From NCBI GenBank assembly GCA_947630415.1, contig CANRHM010000023.1:1-13806 (forward strand): a stretch of DNA of 13,806 nucleotides. Reading direction: 5' to 3'. Shown here one piece after another: positions 6,347 to 13,678 of the stretch (its first letter is position 1; each line of letters starts with the position of its first letter). This DNA comes from an uncultured Bacilli bacterium. GTDB lineage: Bacteria; Bacillota_I; Bacilli_A; RF39; UBA660. The translations under genes were made by a program, and so were the position numbers. The notes beneath the pieces are model-generated. The model did no database searches. It was not told the DNA's origin and saw only the letters and a list, made by a program, of their open reading frames with translations.

Positions 6347-7357
6347 GTAACGTTCAATTAATTCTTCAATCGATAAATCTGTTTTCTTTACATTTTTTAA
6401 TTTATTTTTAGCAATTCTATAAAAGAAGTAATCACTTAATTCCATTCTCTTAAAATGATTTAAATAATGAATATTTTCACGGTATTCCGGAATGACTTTT
6501 AAAAGGAGTTCTCCTACAATTTCAATGAGTTCTTCTTTGTTTTTTAAATTCTTACTAAAGGCTATATTGTAGATACGTTCAAAAAAATGCTTCATCGAAA
6601 TAGCATCCACTTCGGATTGATAAAATGTATATAAGTCATTATCCATAAAACGTTTTTGTAAAGCAAGCATCGGATATACGGTATTCTTTAGAGACTTTGT
6701 ACTTTTGATATTACAAACATCGTTAAACGAAGTCGATCCTTTGCGGTTTACTCTAGTATAAATAGCTTGATTGGTAAAATAGGCTTTACGTGCTTTTACT
6801 AACATCAAAGGAACACATTCGACATCTTCATTGGCACTTCCATTAGAGTCGTAAAAGGAAAGCATTTCTTTTTTCCAAATTTTGGCTGTAATTAAAGTAA
6901 GCATCGATGATAATATATAATGTTCTTTCTTAAAATCGATGATACGATTCCCAAACTTTAAATTGACACTCGGTAACGTAGTTGAGCCTACTTTCACTTT
7001 TACGCGTCCAATACCAACTTCAACATGGTTCTTTTTCATTTCTTTTAGCAAATCTAAGTAGGCATCGACATTCATTTCATCATCACTATCTAAGAAAGCA
7101 ATATAATCGGAGTGACTTTTGGATACCCCAAATTTTCTAGTTAAACTAATTCCTTCATGGGGTCTTTTATAAACATGGTAATCGCCCTTTTCATTTTTGA
7201 AGTAATTTTTTACAAAAGAATAAGAGTCATCGGTACTACCATCGTCTACAACAATGACCTCGATATCTTTATATCCTGTTACCGATTTAAGGCAAGTTGA
7301 TATAAAAGATTTCGAATTCCACATCGGAATAATCACACTCAGTTTTGGCTTGGACAT
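6329..7357 (-). CDS. Family 2 glycosyltransferase (GT-A fold)
   Basis: A 342-residue cytosolic inverting glycosyltransferase of the GT2 group that transfers a nucleotide-activated sugar to a polysaccharide, lipid or teichoic-type acceptor. The specific donor and acceptor cannot be read from the sequence. The GT-A domain starts at once with KLSVIIPMWN (residues 5-14), the nucleotide-binding DDGSTD at 38-43 and the metal-binding DSDD at 90-93. It continues to the likely catalytic-base region NEDVE at 176-180 and the AIYTRVNRKGST block at 198-209 seen in EpsJ-like enzymes. The rest is helical, with no membrane segments. The ATG at 7355-7357 has AAGGAG nine bases upstream. An earlier in-frame TTG at 7385-7387 overlaps the -10 region and is not used in this call. 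No other polysaccharide genes are nearby, so it is not part of a visible capsule cluster. Confidence 0.9.
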   Translation of the reverse strand: MSKPKLSVIIPMWNSKSFISTCLKSVTGYKDIEVIVVDDGSTDDSYSFVKNYFKNEKGDYHVYKRPHEGISLTRKFGVSKSHSDYIAFLDSDDEMNVDAYLDLLKEMKKNHVEVGIGRVKVKVGSTTLPSVNLKFGNRIIDFKKEHYILSSMLTLITAKIWKKEMLSFYDSNGSANEDVECVPLMLVKARKAYFTNQAIYTRVNRKGSTSFNDVCNIKSTKSLKNTVYPMLALQKRFMDNDLYTFYQSEVDAISMKHFFERIYNIAFSKNLKNKEELIEIVGELLLKVIPEYRENIHYLNHFKRMELSDYFFYRIAKNKLKNVKKTDLSIEELIERYEKSLN

Positions 7358-7378
7358 AATACTTCGCTCCTTGTCCTT

Positions 7379-7407
7379 ATCATACAATAATCAAACAAAT
7401 TATTCAA
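7379..7407 (-). promoter_or_regulatory. Promoter of the glycosyltransferase gene
   Basis: Minus-strand TTGAAT (7402-7407), 17 bases, TATGAT (7379-7384). It follows the terminator of the upstream gene directly and ends 21 bases before the chosen ATG, which argues against the earlier TTG start. Confidence 0.65.
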
Positions 7408-7413
7408 GTTTAA

Positions 7414-7437
7414 GAAAAAAGATGCCTTAAGCATCTT
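7414..7437 (-). terminator. Rho-independent terminator of the repeat-protein gene
   Basis: Perfect 7 bp hairpin on the minus strand, AAGATGC (7437-7431) with GCATCTT (7425-7419), a 5-base loop, then a T run. It lies 7 bases after the stop codon at 7445-7447. Confidence 0.88.
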
Positions 7438-7444
7438 ATTGATT

Positions 7445-9001
7445 TTATTTTCCCATATGTGATTCTTTGTCATCAACTGTCGTATCTTCCTGTGCCATAG
7501 CATCGACAAGAGAATTGATTTGAGCAGTCAAGCGATCATTTTTCTGAATGGCTTTAAAGCGCTCTACTGCTTCTAAGAAGCGTTTTTCTTCAGGAGGTAA
7601 GTCCATGTTAGCATATGGACTCTCTTGAGGCGTAGCAACTGAGGTAGATTCTTCTTTTGCTTCTTCCTTTGGCTCTACTTTAGGTTCTTCCGGTTGAACT
7701 GGAATTTCAGGTTCTTTAGGTTCCGGAACTACATCTTTGTTTTGAGTAGCAGGTTCAGGCTCTACTGGTTTTGTCTCTTCCTTTACTTTAGTTTCTTCTT
7801 GTGGAAGTGCGGCCTCTTGTACTTCTCTTACTGGAGCAGGAGTCTCTTTTGCCTTTTTCCCTTCTTGTAATAGAGCATTTCCCCATTTAGCATATTGTTC
7901 TATGTTTTCATATAAAAGTGATTTATCGGATAATGGAAGGGTACGTAATAAATCTTCAAAGGTATGATCTTGTAATGATTTATAAAAGGTAACAGCAAGA
8001 TTTTTTTCATGATCCGTCAAAGGAATTTCTTCTTGCTTTGGAGTAGGTGCTTCTTGTGGAGTAACAGGAGCCTCTTGAACTTCAGCTGGAGCATCTTCTT
8101 TTTTTACCTCTTCTTTTGGCTCTTCTTGAGAAACTATTTTTTCTTCCTCAGGTGTTACCACAGGCTCTACCTTTGGTTCTTGTACTTTTTCTTCCACCAC
8201 AGGAGTTTTGGTACTTGTTTCATGTAATTTAGCAAGAGCCTCATTTTCAGCTTGTTTCTTTGCAATAAACTGTCTTACTTGAGCATTCATGTTATCACGA
8301 TTAATGGCTTCATAGAATTCAGGTCCTCGTTTTGAAAAATCCAAAATAATGAATTCAACAGGAAGCGCATCTTTTCTTGACAAGTTATAACTATTGAATA
8401 AAGCCATTACTTCATCCATCGATTTTCCATCTTCTAGAGAACACATAATCTCAAGAGCAGGTAAGATTTCTTTCCCTTTGGTAGGGCTCTTCATCCTACG
8501 AGTAAGATTCTTTCTCCATTCTTCAATTCGTTCTGGATAAATGATTTTTTCACAACGTCTCAAAAGCATTTCAGGGGAAGGCTTTTCTTCTACTTTTTTA
8601 AATTTTTCGTTTTCCCTCTCCTGGTATTTTTTATTCTCTTCTTTTATTTTTTCTACATATTTCTTTAATTGTTCATCCATTTCTCCAATTTGAGTAGCTT
8701 CAAAGAATTCTGGACCATGTTTAGCATACGTCAAAACAATTCGTCTAACGTTTTCCATAGCCTCTTTTGGTAACTCTTCATATGGAGGTTTATAAGGGAA
8801 AAAGTCTACGACAGCTTGAATGTCTGCTTTAGATACAGCTCCACCAAGGGCATTCATTGTAGGAATGACATACTGAATGACTTGATCTTGTGCTAAATTT
8901 GCACGTCTTGCATTAAGTAATGCTTCCCAACTTGCCTTTTTTTCTTCATAGATAACTCTTTCACCTTCGTTAAGGTATCTTTGGTATAATTCATCGTTCA
9001 T
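7445..9001 (-). CDS. Unrecognised 518-residue protein with duplicated helical domains and Pro/Glu-rich linkers
   Basis: I do not recognise this protein. It has no signal peptide or membrane segment, so it is probably cytosolic. An N-terminal helical domain (about residues 14-123) is repeated at about 150-254: ERVIY / EKIIY at the starts, TYAKHGPEFFEA (91-102) / DFSKRGPEFYEA (221-232), then QLKKYVEKIKEEN / QVRQFIAKKQAEN. A third, degenerate copy probably spans 328-380, with YAKWG at 370-374 and a matching SL-D / LS-K spacing before it. Between and after these lie low-complexity linkers rich in Pro, Glu, Val and Lys (about 262-326 and 385-465). A short helical tail closes the protein (470-503). 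The ATG at 8999-9001 has AGGGG upstream and a strong promoter at 9029-9058. It is monocistronic. The architecture suggests a flexible adaptor, which is an inference only. Neighbouring a spore-protein gene does not prove a sporulation role. Confidence 0.85.
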   Translation of the reverse strand: MNDELYQRYLNEGERVIYEEKKASWEALLNARRANLAQDQVIQYVIPTMNALGGAVSKADIQAVVDFFPYKPPYEELPKEAMENVRRIVLTYAKHGPEFFEATQIGEMDEQLKKYVEKIKEENKKYQERENEKFKKVEEKPSPEMLLRRCEKIIYPERIEEWRKNLTRRMKSPTKGKEILPALEIMCSLEDGKSMDEVMALFNSYNLSRKDALPVEFIILDFSKRGPEFYEAINRDNMNAQVRQFIAKKQAENEALAKLHETSTKTPVVEEKVQEPKVEPVVTPEEEKIVSQEEPKEEVKKEDAPAEVQEAPVTPQEAPTPKQEEIPLTDHEKNLAVTFYKSLQDHTFEDLLRTLPLSDKSLLYENIEQYAKWGNALLQEGKKAKETPAPVREVQEAALPQEETKVKEETKPVEPEPATQNKDVVPEPKEPEIPVQPEEPKVEPKEEAKEESTSVATPQESPYANMDLPPEEKRFLEAVERFKAIQKNDRLTAQINSLVDAMAQEDTTVDDKESHMGK

Positions 9002-9028
9002 TGATTATCCCCTACTTTCCTATTATTT

Positions 9029-9058
9029 ATTATAGGGTATTTTAAGAGGTAAAGTCAA
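9029..9058 (-). promoter_or_regulatory. Strong sigma-A-type promoter of the repeat-protein gene
   Basis: Minus-strand TTGACT (9053-9058) and perfect TATAAT (9029-9034), 18 bases apart, about 28 bases before the ATG. This is the best match to the vegetative consensus in the window, so the gene is probably expressed during growth. Confidence 0.8.
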
Positions 9059-9080
9059 TCCTTTAAAGGCTTTTTTAAGC

Positions 9081-9106
9081 AAAAAAAGAAGACAGGAAGC
9101 CCTGTC
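9081..9106 (-). terminator. Rho-independent terminator of the spore-protein gene
   Basis: Minus-strand GACAGG (9106-9101) pairs with CCTGTC (9096-9091) around a GCTT loop, followed by TTCTTTTTTT. It lies about 20 bases after the stop codon. Confidence 0.88.
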
Positions 9107-9126
9107 ATCTAAGTTAGTCAAACAAA

Positions 9127-9336
9127 CTATTTGTTAGAATAACTTCCACTAAGTTGGTTCATTCCGTTTTGTACTAAACGTCTAGTGATTTCACCACCAA
9201 CTGATCCATTAGCACGGCTAGTAGCATCTGGTCCTAAGTTAACACCGAATTCATTAGCGATTTCGTATTTCATCTTATCGATAGCTTGTTTAGCACCAGG
9301 TACTCTCATTTTCATTGAATTTGTATTGTTGTTCAT
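9127..9336 (-). CDS. Alpha/beta-type small acid-soluble spore protein
   Basis: A 69-residue member of the SspA/SspB family. These proteins saturate spore DNA, shift it toward an A-like form and protect it from UV and chemicals. They are degraded by the GPR protease at germination. The conserved core is clear: KYEIANEFGVNLG at 23-35, containing the GPR cleavage region (E-I-A-N-E-F), then DATSRANGSVGGEITRRLV at 37-55. The Asn-rich N-terminus is variable in this family. I chose the ATG at 9334-9336, with AGGAGGTGA ending about six bases upstream. An in-frame GTG at 9345 lies inside that ribosome binding site and cannot be the start. A sigma-G-like promoter precedes it and a strong terminator follows. 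It lies after thiI, as sspA does in B. subtilis. I leave the symbol open because alpha/beta paralogues are hard to tell apart. Confidence 0.96.
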   Translation of the reverse strand: MNNNTNSMKMRVPGAKQAIDKMKYEIANEFGVNLGPDATSRANGSVGGEITRRLVQNGMNQLSGSYSNK

Positions 9337-9357
9337 GATTTTCACCTCCTACATTTA

Positions 9358-9386
9358 TAGCGTGTGAAAATTTTTCCGGATTATAC
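9358..9386 (-). promoter_or_regulatory. Possible sigma-G (forespore) promoter of the spore-protein gene
   Basis: Minus-strand GTATA (9382-9386), a 17-base spacer and CACGCTA (9358-9364), compared with the sigma-G pattern GNATA / CATNNTA, the usual driver of alpha/beta SASP genes. The -10 matches CATACTA at 5 of 7 positions. The overlapping TATAAT at about 9381-9386 lacks a vegetative -35. This is an inference from the match and the gene type. Confidence 0.5.
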
Positions 9387-9410
9387 TTTTTTTAACATGG
9401 TAATTTCTTC

Positions 9411-10598
9411 CTAAAGTAAATCGCTATAAATGTTTTTTTCTTCCTCATGCACAACGATGGTAAACGTATTATCGATTGCTTTTTGAATGAGTGCTTCATA
9501 ATCGATTTCTTTTTCAATTTTTTTTGCTACTTCTAGTTCGGGATGAATCACTGGATGTTTAGGAACAAAGATGGTACAGCAGTCTTCATACGGCAAAATA
9601 CTGGTATCATAAGTATCAATTTTGCGGGCAATTTCCATAATTTCTAGTTTGTCAAAACAGGCGACAGGACGAATAACTGGAAGATTCGTTACTTCGTTAA
9701 TCACATTCATACTAACGAGTGTTTGAGAAGCCACTTGTCCAATCGATTCACCATTGATAATGGCTTTTGCTTTATATTTTTGACAAAGTCTATCCATAAT
9801 ACGATACATCATTCTTCGCATAATGGTAATCCCATAAGCAGGATCACTTTTTTTATAAATTTCTTCTTGGAGTTCTGTAAAAGGAACAATATGGAGATTG
9901 ATTTTATTGGTATAGCGAGCAAGTTTTCTTGATAGTTCAATTACTTTGTTTCTAGCTTCCATCGAAGTATGCGGAATCGCTTCAAAGTAAATTGCTTCGA
10001 TTTTAATTCCTCGCTTCATAGCTAGATAACCTGCGACCGGAGAGTCGATTCCACCACTTAACATCAATAATGCCTTAGGTTGAGTTCCAATCGGATAACC
10101 TCCTAAACCTTTATGTTGATTGGTATAAATATAAGCTTCTTGGGGATAGATTTCAACCGAACATAAAACATCTGGATGATGCACATCCACTTTTACGCCT
10201 TCGATATTTTTTAAAATGATGCCTCCTAAACGACGACTAAAATCCATACTGGAAATAGGAAAACTTTTATCACGTCGATTGGTTTCTATTTTAAAAGTTG
10301 AAAATTTTTCTTCTCTCATGACTTCTAAAACTTTTTTCTCAATTTCTTCCTGATTGTTCTCTATCTTATAGGCAATATGATAAGCATGAATCCCAAAGAT
10401 GGTATTTAGTTTATCCAACACTTTATTCAAATCTTCATCTTTGCAAGTAATACACATACGAGAAAAGTCACTCGTGATTTCACACGGAAGTGCACTTAAT
10501 TTTCTATTCACTTCCTCTTTTAAAGTTTTAATGAAAAAATTACGATTTCCTTTTTTCGTCGAAAGTTCTCCATATTTTATTAATATTACTTTCTCCAT
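9411..10598 (-). CDS. thiI: tRNA 4-thiouridine synthetase ThiI
   Basis: Activates U8 of tRNA by adenylation and inserts sulfur to give 4-thiouridine, taking the persulfide from a cysteine desulfurase. Some relatives also feed thiamine thiazole synthesis. At 395 residues it is the short Bacillus type without the C-terminal rhodanese domain. An N-terminal ferredoxin-like segment is followed by a THUMP domain (about 60-165, with NRRDKSFPISSMDFSRRLGG in two blocks at 107-126). The PP-loop ATP site SGGIDSP is at 181-187. The MRRMMYRI and NGESIGQVASQT blocks and the Cys pair in EDCCTIF are present. The ATG at 10596-10598 has AAGGAGG eight bases upstream, 16 bases after the nifS stop, so the two are co-transcribed and form a dedicated donor-acceptor pair. 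No clear terminator follows, so some readthrough into the spore-protein gene is possible. Confidence 0.97.
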   Translation of the reverse strand: MEKVILIKYGELSTKKGNRNFFIKTLKEEVNRKLSALPCEITSDFSRMCITCKDEDLNKVLDKLNTIFGIHAYHIAYKIENNQEEIEKKVLEVMREEKFSTFKIETNRRDKSFPISSMDFSRRLGGIILKNIEGVKVDVHHPDVLCSVEIYPQEAYIYTNQHKGLGGYPIGTQPKALLMLSGGIDSPVAGYLAMKRGIKIEAIYFEAIPHTSMEARNKVIELSRKLARYTNKINLHIVPFTELQEEIYKKSDPAYGITIMRRMMYRIMDRLCQKYKAKAIINGESIGQVASQTLVSMNVINEVTNLPVIRPVACFDKLEIMEIARKIDTYDTSILPYEDCCTIFVPKHPVIHPELEVAKKIEKEIDYEALIQKAIDNTFTIVVHEEEKNIYSDLL

Positions 10599-10614
10599 TA
10601 GTTTTCCCTCCTTT

Positions 10615-11739
10615 TTATTTTAAATGCAATTTTTCGATACTTTCTTTTAAAATTTTTAAAAACGTTTTCACTTCTTCTTCGGTTGTCAAATGCGATAGAC
10701 TAACCCGAATAGAACTTCTTGCTACTTCTTTATCTTTAGCTAAAGCTAAAAGGGCAAGAGATAAATCTTTTTCACTACTACAAGCAGTTTTTGTTGAGAC
10801 ATAGATTTCTTCTTGCTCTAACTGATGTAACAAAGTCTCTGCTTTGATGGTAGGCACACTAAAGTTTACGATGTGAGGAATCGATAAAGAAGTACTATTG
10901 ATGGTAACCATAGGAATCTCTTTTAATCCTTCGATTAAAATTTCATTTAATTTTTTTACTTTTAAGTAATGTTCTTTTTGCGTAGATAATGAAAGTCTTA
11001 AAGCTTTCGCTAAACTAACCATCAAAGGTAAGGCAGGTGTCCCACTTCGATAAATCGTTTGACTTTTTCCACCATGAATCAAAGGCTCTAATTCTATTTT
11101 TTTCTTCTTTATGAGACAACCTACTCCTTTTAGGCCATAAATCTTATGTCCACTAAAGGTGAAGAGATCAATGTTTTCTAAATGGATAGGAATCTTCCCT
11201 ACCGCTTGAGTTCCATCGACATGAAAGAAAGTTAATGGATAATCTTTTAAATAAGCACCAATCTTCTCTACATCTTGACTGATTCCTAATTCACTCGAAA
11301 CTTGAGCAATGGTAACTAAAATGGTATCTTTTGTAATCATTTTCTTCATTTTTTCAAAATCGATAGCACCATTTTCAAGAAGCGGAATAATATCGATAAC
11401 ATAACCTAATTTTTCGCAGTATTTAAGCGTTTCCGTAATACTTGAATGTTCTAAAGATGTCGTTAGAATGTGTTTTCCACGATGGGGATATTTTAATAAA
11501 AGTCCTAAAATAGCAAGACTATTACTTTCACTGGCACCACTCGTAAAAATAACTTCTTCCTTATCCACGTTTAAAAGAGAGGCAACTTGCATCGTAGCAC
11601 TTTCCATTAATTTTTTACTTTTAACTCCTAAAAGATGAAGTGAATTCGCATTTCCTATATATTCTTTTGTCGTTTTAACGAAAGCATCTAATACTTCTTC
11701 ATCCACAGGTGTAGTTGCACTATAATCCAAATAAATCAT
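10615..11739 (-). CDS. Cysteine desulfurase, NifS/IscS family (NifZ-like), partner of ThiI
   Basis: PLP enzyme that takes sulfur from cysteine, leaving alanine and an enzyme persulfide. The 374-residue length and motifs fit class V aminotransferases: LDYSATTP at 4-11, TSGASESNS at 66-74 (cofactor phosphate contact), H98 in SLEHSS stacking on PLP, D175 and Q178 in HVDGTQAVGK, the Schiff-base lysine K199 in SGHKIYG, RSGTPALP at 231-238 and the persulfide cysteine C320 in TKTACSSEK. The usual VNNEIG segment reads VSSELG here, which may be a sub-family trait. The ATG at 11737-11739 has an AGAGG-type ribosome binding site. It heads a two-gene unit with thiI, as nifZ does in B. subtilis, so tRNA thiolation is its most likely job. 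No iscU or sufU gene is near, so a general Fe-S role is less likely. Confidence 0.95.
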   Translation of the reverse strand: MIYLDYSATTPVDEEVLDAFVKTTKEYIGNANSLHLLGVKSKKLMESATMQVASLLNVDKEEVIFTSGASESNSLAILGLLLKYPHRGKHILTTSLEHSSITETLKYCEKLGYVIDIIPLLENGAIDFEKMKKMITKDTILVTIAQVSSELGISQDVEKIGAYLKDYPLTFFHVDGTQAVGKIPIHLENIDLFTFSGHKIYGLKGVGCLIKKKKIELEPLIHGGKSQTIYRSGTPALPLMVSLAKALRLSLSTQKEHYLKVKKLNEILIEGLKEIPMVTINSTSLSIPHIVNFSVPTIKAETLLHQLEQEEIYVSTKTACSSEKDLSLALLALAKDKEVARSSIRVSLSHLTTEEEVKTFLKILKESIEKLHLK

Positions 11740-11754
11740 TCCTATCCCTCTTTC

Positions 11755-11780
11755 AATCGTTATTAGTTTATCACAAGTTC
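11755..11780 (-). promoter_or_regulatory. Extended -10 promoter of nifS-thiI
   Basis: Minus-strand TGTG-A-TAAACT (hexamer at 11765-11770) matches the Gram-positive TRTGn extended -10, with no good -35. The 12 bases GAACTTGTGATA (11769-11780) recur in the ezrA promoter, and ACTAATAACGATT (11755-11767) recurs in the der promoter. Confidence 0.6.
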
Positions 11781-11794
11781 TATCTAAACAAAAG

Positions 11795-11817
11795 AAAAAA
11801 AGGAGGTTTTCTCCTTT
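11795..11817 (-). terminator. Rho-independent terminator of ezrA
   Basis: Perfect 7 bp hairpin on the minus strand, AAAGGAG (11817-11811) with CTCCTTT (11805-11799), a 5-base loop, then a T run. The stem starts within the ezrA stop codon (11816-11818), an unusually tight arrangement. Confidence 0.88.
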
Positions 11818-13540
11818 AATCGGTAATTTTATTGGCCATATCTAGAATTGATTCCTTAATACCTGGTTCCATCATTTCTAGAATACGGATACCATTCTTT
11901 AGACTGTCATGATAATTTCCTTTATAGAAAAGGACTTCTGCATTTTTAAGACCCTGATGAATCGTTTCGTTATCACTTCTATAACGGTTACCATAGACAA
12001 TGGCCATTTCGGCTAATTGAGCCGTTCTAATCATATCGTTTGTCGTATTGAAAAGTTTAAGGACTAAGTCTCTTGCTGTATCTACTCTTGTATTTAAAAC
12101 CTTAATTTCAATCGGTTTCTTTTCGAGTTCTTTGATAATTTCTAGAATGGCTTCATTAGCTTCAGACAACTGAACGAAATACGTGTTACTAATAATCGGT
12201 AATTTGTAAGAACGAATACGAATCTTACATTGTTTTAAAACCACTTGAATCTCATCTAATTGTTCTTTCGCTCTTACTTCATCATCGTACATACTACCAA
12301 GGGATTTTAAGGATACATCTAAATTTTCTTCTAACTGTTGTAATAAAATCGTCTTTTTCTCTAAATCTTTCATGATAACAGAATAAGGTTCTGTCTTATC
12401 TTCCACCAAAGAAAGCATCTCTTGATACGATTTATTCATCGCCTTTAAATCTTCTTTTACTTGATTCAAATTTTCTAAATCTTTATCGGTCAAATCATAC
12501 ATGTTTCTAATATCATCCATTTGCAAATCAATATCTTCAACCAGTTTATTTACTTTTTTTAATTTCTGATCAAAATCTGAAACATGATCTTGATAGTTCT
12601 TACGAGCTAGTTTTTCTTTTTCAAAATCGTTAAATAGAGAATCAAGATAATCTAAGATGGTTTTTAATTCAAACATGCATTCTTCTAAGTTTAAAACACG
12701 AATACGATCCATAATGTTGGTAATATTTTTTTTACTTTCTTCCATATTATAAGGAATATTTAAGTAGTCAAGTGGATAATCATCACTTGTCATTTCACTA
12801 TAGATTTTTTCGATATCTTCCATACGTTTAGGAATTAACTGTTTAGCAAGAAGTACTAATTGAGGAACTTCTTCGATCACTACTTCCATGTGGTCGATCA
12901 TGGAATCTAGGGCTTTTACAATATGTACTACTTCACTATATTCGTTGTTTTCCATGACACTTTCAAAATCGAGGAAACGTTTCTCAATATTTTCAAATTG
13001 TAAATCAATTAAAGGCGCTACTTCATCGTAATCTAGTTTATGATCTTGAAATTCTTTGGATAAAAGACGATATTTGGCCTTTAACTTAATGATAATGCTT
13101 CGATACTTTTCTTCACTAATCGTAATTTCACGAATCTCATCCATCAAGTGATCGGCTGCTTCTTTGGCTTTATAAAGTTCGAGTTCTGTCTGAGCTAATT
13201 TTACTTTGGCTTCTTTATAGTTTTTTGCACCAATCGATAAATCCAAATCGATAATCATGTCATCTATCTTTGTAAGACGATCTCCTTTAATGGTATCAAA
13301 ACGTTGTTGCCAGTACTGATACTTTTCTTCCATTTTATCGTTTTTAACAATGGCTTCCACTTTGGCAAGTTCGGACGCTACCGGAGTACTAGCGATTAAA
13401 TTTTTTTCCGTATCTAATTCATTTACTTGTTTTTTGATTTTTCTTTTTCTACTTTCAAAAAACACAACAAAGAAAACTATAGCAATCACTACCGTTGCAG
13501 CTACAATTGTAAGCGTTATTAAAAGATTGGCATCTTCCAT
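11816..13540 (-). CDS. ezrA: Septation ring formation regulator EzrA
   Basis: A 574-residue membrane-anchored negative regulator of FtsZ ring assembly that also links the division and cell-wall machineries in Bacilli (B. subtilis EzrA has about 562 residues). A single transmembrane helix lies at about 6-28, followed by the basic stop-transfer ESRKRKIKK, giving a short outside N-terminus and a long cytosolic part. The cytosolic part is almost wholly coiled coil, of the spectrin-like repeat type. The conserved C-terminal patch appears as AEMAIVYGNRYRS, with YGNRYR at 516-521. This corresponds to the QNR patch needed for localisation at the septum, although the usual Gln position reads Val here. 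I chose the ATG at 13538-13540, with AAGGAG eight bases upstream. The in-frame GTG at 13549 overlaps that ribosome binding site. The gene has its own promoter and terminator. Confidence 0.96.
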   Translation of the reverse strand: MEDANLLITLTIVAATVVIAIVFFVVFFESRKRKIKKQVNELDTEKNLIASTPVASELAKVEAIVKNDKMEEKYQYWQQRFDTIKGDRLTKIDDMIIDLDLSIGAKNYKEAKVKLAQTELELYKAKEAADHLMDEIREITISEEKYRSIIIKLKAKYRLLSKEFQDHKLDYDEVAPLIDLQFENIEKRFLDFESVMENNEYSEVVHIVKALDSMIDHMEVVIEEVPQLVLLAKQLIPKRMEDIEKIYSEMTSDDYPLDYLNIPYNMEESKKNITNIMDRIRVLNLEECMFELKTILDYLDSLFNDFEKEKLARKNYQDHVSDFDQKLKKVNKLVEDIDLQMDDIRNMYDLTDKDLENLNQVKEDLKAMNKSYQEMLSLVEDKTEPYSVIMKDLEKKTILLQQLEENLDVSLKSLGSMYDDEVRAKEQLDEIQVVLKQCKIRIRSYKLPIISNTYFVQLSEANEAILEIIKELEKKPIEIKVLNTRVDTARDLVLKLFNTTNDMIRTAQLAEMAIVYGNRYRSDNETIHQGLKNAEVLFYKGNYHDSLKNGIRILEMMEPGIKESILDMANKITD

Positions 13541-13570
13541 CTTTTTCACTCCTTCTAGTTTTCTAATACT

Positions 13571-13586
13571 ATTCTATCACAAGTTC
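13571..13586 (-). promoter_or_regulatory. Extended -10 promoter of ezrA
   Basis: Minus-strand TGTG-A-TAGAAT (hexamer at 13571-13576), a TRTGn extended -10 with no good -35, 30 bases before the ATG. The upstream dodecamer GAACTTGTGATA (13575-13586) is identical to that in the nifS promoter. Confidence 0.6.
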
Positions 13587-13641
13587 ACCCTTTTTTGTGC
13601 TTTTTTAGAAAAAATGTGATTTTATTCGATAAAATATGCCA

Positions 13642-13678
13642 ACAAAAATATAAAAACGAAATGTTTAGCATCTCGTTT
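13642..13678 (-). terminator. Rho-independent terminator of the gene at the right edge
   Basis: Minus-strand AAACGAGATG (13678-13669) pairs with CATTTCGTTT (13663-13654), 10 bp with one G-U pair and a 5-base loop, followed by TTATATTTTT. The stem includes part of the stop codon of the upstream gene (13677-13679). Confidence 0.88.

Noticed and set aside
8009..8227. Plus-strand reading frame of 72 codons opposite the Pro/Glu-rich linker
   Set aside because: An antisense shadow of repetitive GAA/CCA-type codons, giving a Phe/Leu/Trp-rich product with no start signal.
7562..8260. Low-complexity Pro/Glu linkers considered as evidence for a secreted TonB-like or cell-wall protein
   Set aside because: The protein has no signal peptide, membrane segment, LPXTG or LysM motif, so there is no support for export.
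9345..9345. GTG start three codons before the chosen start of the spore-protein gene
   Set aside because: The GTG is part of the ribosome binding site AGGAGGTGA that serves the ATG at 9336. The same holds for the GTG at 13549 in front of ezrA.
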